From: Candidatus Solincola jinzensis
GTDB taxonomy: Bacteria > Actinomycetota > Geothermincolia > Geothermincolales > RBG-13-55-18
Assembly: GCA_015711875.1 (NCBI GenBank)
Contig: JACVJG010000082.1
Span: 1-8,949, forward strand
Reading direction: 5' to 3'
Length of the DNA: 8,949 nt
Each line of letters begins with the position of its first letter. The first letter of the stretch is position 1. This document shows, one piece after another, positions 6,581-8,949 of this stretch. The notes under the pieces are model-generated. The model had not been told where the DNA came from. It saw nothing but the letters and a program-made list of their open reading frames with translations, and made no database searches. The position numbers and the translations under genes were made by a program.

Positions 6581-7267
6581 ATGGCGCTCATAATCTCCCT
6601 GCGTGAGCTCGGTGAGGAGGCGGCCGTCGAGCGCTGTGCCGAGGCCCTTAAGGAAGGCGCGCTGGCGATCCTTCCCACCGACACCGTGTATGGCATCGCC
6701 GCCAGGGCCGACGCCGGCAAGGCCGTCGCCGCCGTTTTCGCCGCCAAGGGAAGGGACGACACTAAGAGCCTGGTGGTGATGGTCAGTCACGGACGTGAAG
6801 CGGAAGAGCTCGCTTCCCCTGAGGACCGTGAACCCCTCCGGCGCCTTTCCGCTCTCTGGCCGGGTCCCCTGACGGTGGTGGTGAGGGCGGCCGAGGTGCC
6901 CTGGAAAAGATACCTGGCACCGAGGACGGATACCCTGGGCGTGCGCGTGCCGGGCCATCCTTTCATGCTCCGCCTGCTCACCGCCTGCGGGCCGCTGGCG
7001 GTGACCAGCGCCAACCTGTCGGGAAACGCCTCCCCCCGCTCTTTCGCCGAGATAGACCCGGTATTGCTGGAGAGGGTCGAGATCGCCGTCGACGCGGGGG
7101 AATGCGGTTCGGGCAGCCCTTCCACGGTGGTGGAGCTGAGGGGATGGGAATATTCCCTGCTGAGGACGGGCGAGATCCCCGAGGGGCGCATAGCCTCATT
7201 GTTGCGGGGAGAGAGGGCGCCGCGCGTGTCAGGCGGGGAGCGTGAGGAGAAAAGGAGCGACGGTTGA
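6581..7267 (+). CDS. tsaC: Threonylcarbamoyl-AMP synthase (TsaC/YrdC/Sua5 family), t6A tRNA modification
   Basis: This enzyme makes threonylcarbamoyl-AMP from threonine, bicarbonate and ATP, the first step of t6A formation at position 37 of ANN-decoding tRNAs in the cytosol. The 228 residues carry the YrdC domain: ALAILPTDTVYGIAARA (27-43), AAVFAAKGRDDTKSL (50-64) with the conserved Lys56 and Arg58, LWPGPLTVVV (92-101), TDTLGVRVPGHP (117-128), the PLAVTSANLSGNAS nucleotide-binding segment (138-151) and GSPSTVVEL (178-186). The proline usual in the KPL motif is Ser63. It lacks the extra C-terminal Sua5 domain, so it is the short TsaC-like form. The ATG is chosen by the extended -10 element immediately upstream and by alignment with the family N-terminus. 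The gene heads an operon; its stop overlaps the phosphatase start by 4 bp. Other t6A genes (tsaB, tsaD, tsaE) are not in the window. Confidence 0.95.
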   Translation: MALIISLRELGEEAAVERCAEALKEGALAILPTDTVYGIAARADAGKAVAAVFAAKGRDDTKSLVVMVSHGREAEELASPEDREPLRRLSALWPGPLTVVVRAAEVPWKRYLAPRTDTLGVRVPGHPFMLRLLTACGPLAVTSANLSGNASPRSFAEIDPVLLERVEIAVDAGECGSGSPSTVVELRGWEYSLLRTGEIPEGRIASLLRGERAPRVSGGEREEKRSDG

Positions 7268-7878
7268 TCGACATACTTTTCGTTTGCACCGGGAATATGT
7301 GCCGCAGCCCCATGGCGGAGTCCCTTTTCCAGGAGCGGTTGCTGCGCGATTACCCTCAACTGGCGCCTTTCGTGCTGGCGCATTCCGCCGGCACCTCCGC
7401 GGTGGGGGGGAACCCCGCCTCCTCGGCGGCGGTACAGACCATGGACCTCTGGGGGATCGATCTGTCGAGCCACCGCGCCAGCGAGCTCACCCCCAACCTT
7501 TTGCGCGGTGCCGACCTGGTGATAGTGATGGCGCGAGAGCACCTGTTGTCCATAGGCAGGATGGAGCCCGACGCTCTCTCCCGGAGCGTGGCTCTCAAGC
7601 ATGTGGCGGCGGTGGAAAAGGAGCTTCTGGCCGGGCTAGGAGAGGGGCCGGTGCTGGACGAGGATGGGGTCAGGAAGCGGCTGGGGAAGGCGCTGGAGAT
7701 GCTGAGCGGGATATCTCCGCAGGAGGGCTTCCTGGCGGATGTGGAGTCGCGAGCCTCTGATATAATTGACCCCATTGGCGGCTCCCTGCGCGTTTACCTG
7801 GGGGTGGCGGAGGATATAGACGATTCCCTGGAAAGGGCCATGAGGGTCTTCTTCGGAGAGCCCCAGGCGAGGCCATGA
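7264..7878 (+). CDS. Low-molecular-weight protein phosphatase (YwlE/LMW-PTP family)
   Basis: The N-terminal phosphate loop, LFVCTGNMCRSPMAE (5-19), gives the C-X5-R signature with nucleophile Cys8 and Arg14. The general acid is Asp169 in IDPIGGS (168-174). These enzymes form a phosphocysteine intermediate and act on protein phosphotyrosine or, in YwlE, phosphoarginine. YwlE has threonine at the position of Met12, and tyrosine-specific members usually isoleucine, so the specificity is unclear. At 204 residues the protein is about 50 longer than YwlE. The extra length lies mainly between VIVMAREH (86-93) and the DP motif, in a charged helical stretch at about 110-165. The TTG start overlaps the preceding stop as TTGA, and AGGAG at 7253-7257 is correctly spaced six bases upstream, indicating translational coupling to tsaC. 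The placement between ywlC- and rpiB-like genes mirrors Bacillus ywlE. Confidence 0.92.
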   Translation: MIDILFVCTGNMCRSPMAESLFQERLLRDYPQLAPFVLAHSAGTSAVGGNPASSAAVQTMDLWGIDLSSHRASELTPNLLRGADLVIVMAREHLLSIGRMEPDALSRSVALKHVAAVEKELLAGLGEGPVLDEDGVRKRLGKALEMLSGISPQEGFLADVESRASDIIDPIGGSLRVYLGVAEDIDDSLERAMRVFFGEPQARP

Positions 7879-7901
7879 AGATCACGCCCCGCCGGGCGTC
7901 G

Positions 7902-7969
7902 GGACGGAGGGGCGGACGCCGGAACGGAGGGGCGGGCAGGTCAGCCGAAGCCCCGCACGGGAACGGAGG
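7902..7969 (+). repeat. G-rich short direct repeats in the spacer before rpiB
   Basis: The 100-bp gap between the phosphatase and rpiB contains GGACGGAGGGGCGG (7902-7915), then GGAACGGAGGGGCGG (7921-7935), then GGAACGGAGG (7960-7969). The last copy provides the GGAGGA ribosome-binding site of rpiB, eight bases before its ATG. The earlier copies are also Shine-Dalgarno-like but have no start codon at a useful distance. The other genes in this operon overlap, so the spacer is an exception. Confidence 0.5.
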
Positions 7970-7978
7970 AAAGGCGGA

Positions 7979-8437
7979 ATGAAAGTCGCTCTCGGTTGCG
8001 ATCATGCGGGATTCGCCCTCAAGGCGTTGGTGTCCGCCTGCCTCGAGGAGTCTGGGCACGAGGTGCTCGACCAGGGCACCTTCTCGGAGGAATCCTGCGA
8101 TTACCCCGACTTCGCGGAGCGGGTGGCGAGGCTGGTGTCGTCCGGCGAAGCGGAAAGGGGTATCGCTATCTGCGGCACGGGTATCGGCATGGCCATGGCC
8201 GCCAACAAGCTGCCGGGCGTGAGGGCGGCCGCCTGCAACGACATCTACACCGCGCGGTTCAGCCGCCTGCACAACGACGCCAATCTGCTCACCCTGGGCG
8301 CCAGGGTGGTGGGCCCGGGGGTGGCGGAGGAGATCGTGCGCACCTGGATGGATACCCCCTTCGAAGGAGGACGCCACGCTCGCAGGCTGGAGCGTCTGGC
8401 GGAGATAGAGGGTCGATACGGAGGAAGGAGACCATGA
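7979..8437 (+). CDS. rpiB: Ribose-5-phosphate isomerase B
   Basis: RpiB interconverts ribose 5-phosphate and ribulose 5-phosphate in the non-oxidative pentose phosphate pathway in the cytosol. The 152 residues are the normal family length. Landmarks are [10 protein letters not shown] (6-15) with the conserved Asp8-His9 pair, [20 protein letters not shown] (26-45), the active-site segment [17 protein letters not shown] (61-77) with catalytic base Cys65, [17 protein letters not shown] (86-102) with His98, [15 protein letters not shown] (106-120) and [11 protein letters not shown] near the C-terminus. All key residues are present. Cys65 is the base used by ribose isomerases of this family; the related LacAB galactose-6-phosphate isomerases lack this close match. 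The ATG is fixed by GGAGGA at 7965-7970. The stop overlaps the glyA start as ATGA, so the two are probably translationally coupled. RpiB feeds ribose 5-phosphate for nucleotides, and GlyA supplies one-carbon units for purines and thymidylate, a plausible reason for the pairing. Confidence 0.97.
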   Translation: MKVALGCDHAGFALKALVSACLEESGHEVLDQGTFSEESCDYPDFAERVARLVSSGEAERGIAICGTGIGMAMAANKLPGVRAAACNDIYTARFSRLHNDANLLTLGARVVGPGVAEEIVRTWMDTPFEGGRHARRLERLAEIEGRYGGRRP

Positions 8438-8949
8438 GCGGCCTTGACGAGGTGACCAAGGTTGACCCCGAGATCGCGCAGGTGATCCGCAACGAGCTGG
8501 AGCGGCTGCGCAACAAGATAGAGCTCATAGCCTCGGAGAATTTCCCGTCCCTGGCCGTGCTGCAGGCGGCGGGGAGCGTCCTGACCAACAAATACGCGGA
8601 GGGCTATCCCGGCCACCGCTGGTACGGGGGATGCGAATGCGTAGACGTGGCGGAGGAGCTCGCGGTGGCGCGGGCCAAGGCGCTCTTCGGGGCGGAACAC
8701 GCCAACGTGCAGCCCCATGCCGGGGCACAGGCCAACACCGCGGTCTATTTCTGCGCCCTCAAACCCGGGGACAGCATCCTGGGCATGGAAAAGACGGCAG
8801 GCGGCCATCTCACCCATGGGACATCGGCGAACATCAGCGGAACCCTTTACGACGCCCACTTCTACGGCGTCAACCGCGAGACGGAGATGCTCGACTATGA
8901 CGAGATAGCGGAGATAGCCAGGGATTGTCGGCCTCGCCTGATCATCGCG
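8434..8949 (+). CDS. glyA: Serine hydroxymethyltransferase, N-terminal part
   Basis: SHMT converts serine and tetrahydrofolate to glycine and 5,10-methylenetetrahydrofolate, using pyridoxal phosphate in the cytosol. The visible 172 residues cover about 40 percent of the usual length of about 415. Landmarks are [12 protein letters not shown] (28-39) with Ser35, [13 protein letters not shown] (48-60) with Tyr54 and Glu56, WYGGCE (63-68) with Tyr64, [19 protein letters not shown] (83-101) and GGHLTHG (123-129) with His125, which stacks on the cofactor. Two residues differ from the Escherichia coli enzyme in conserved spots: Trp63 replaces a tyrosine, and Ala96 replaces a serine in the cofactor-phosphate segment PHSG. 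The lysine that binds the cofactor lies past the right edge. The ATG overlaps the rpiB stop, with the purine run GGAGGAAGGAG (8420-8430) just upstream. No frameshift is seen, and a normal enzyme is expected. Confidence 0.97.
   Translation, partial: MSGLDEVTKVDPEIAQVIRNELERLRNKIELIASENFPSLAVLQAAGSVLTNKYAEGYPGHRWYGGCECVDVAEELAVARAKALFGAEHANVQPHAGAQANTAVYFCALKPGDSILGMEKTAGGHLTHGTSANISGTLYDAHFYGVNRETEMLDYDEIAEIARDCRPRLIIA

Overview
The window is GC-rich bacterial chromosome (I estimate mid-60s percent GC by eye). It has seven protein-coding genes, two of them cut by the window edges. I see no tRNA, rRNA, CRISPR array, transposase or phage gene. The organism is probably a high-GC Gram-positive-type bacterium, plausibly a deep-branching or anaerobic actinobacterium. 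Three things point that way. The gene order TsaC/YwlC, low-molecular-weight phosphatase, RpiB, GlyA resembles the ywlC-ywlE-rpiB-glyA neighbourhood of Firmicutes. At least two genes look leaderless, which is common in Actinobacteria. A LarA-type racemase and a class III CoA-transferase suggest organic-acid metabolism. No marker gene fixes the phylum.

Layout. Positions 1-497 (minus strand) hold the N-terminal part of a LarA/DUF2088 nickel-pincer racemase homologue. Positions 657-1847 (minus) hold a complete CaiB/BaiF-type (family III) CoA-transferase. A divergent control region follows (about 1848-2191), with a tandem hairpin repeat, a palindrome and a good sigma-70-like promoter. It leads into 2192-3436 (plus), a coherent 414-codon reading frame. 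That protein has the fold signature of the N-terminal domain of acyl-CoA synthetases (ANL superfamily) but a degraded P-loop and no C-terminal domain. A long nested inverted repeat flanked by an 8-bp direct repeat lies directly after its stop. Positions 3613-6186 (minus) encode a large soluble 857-residue HEAT-repeat protein with an unassigned N-terminal domain.

After a 394-bp divergent intergenic region, a compact plus-strand operon runs to the right edge. It starts with a TsaC/YrdC-type threonylcarbamoyl-AMP synthase (6581-7267). A low-molecular-weight protein phosphatase (7264-7878) overlaps it by 4 bp with a TTG start. RpiB (7979-8437) follows after a 100-bp spacer full of short G-rich repeats. 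GlyA (8434-8949, cut) overlaps RpiB by 4 bp. These four gene products serve tRNA t6A modification, protein dephosphorylation, the pentose phosphate pathway and one-carbon/glycine metabolism. The link between them is conserved order and translational coupling, not one pathway.

The most unusual items are the degenerate, truncated ANL-like protein with its structured flanks, the two candidate leaderless promoters, the HEAT-repeat protein of unknown role, and substrate-pocket substitutions in the LarA-like and phosphatase proteins. I did not find convincing evidence of a complete, previously undescribed multi-gene system.
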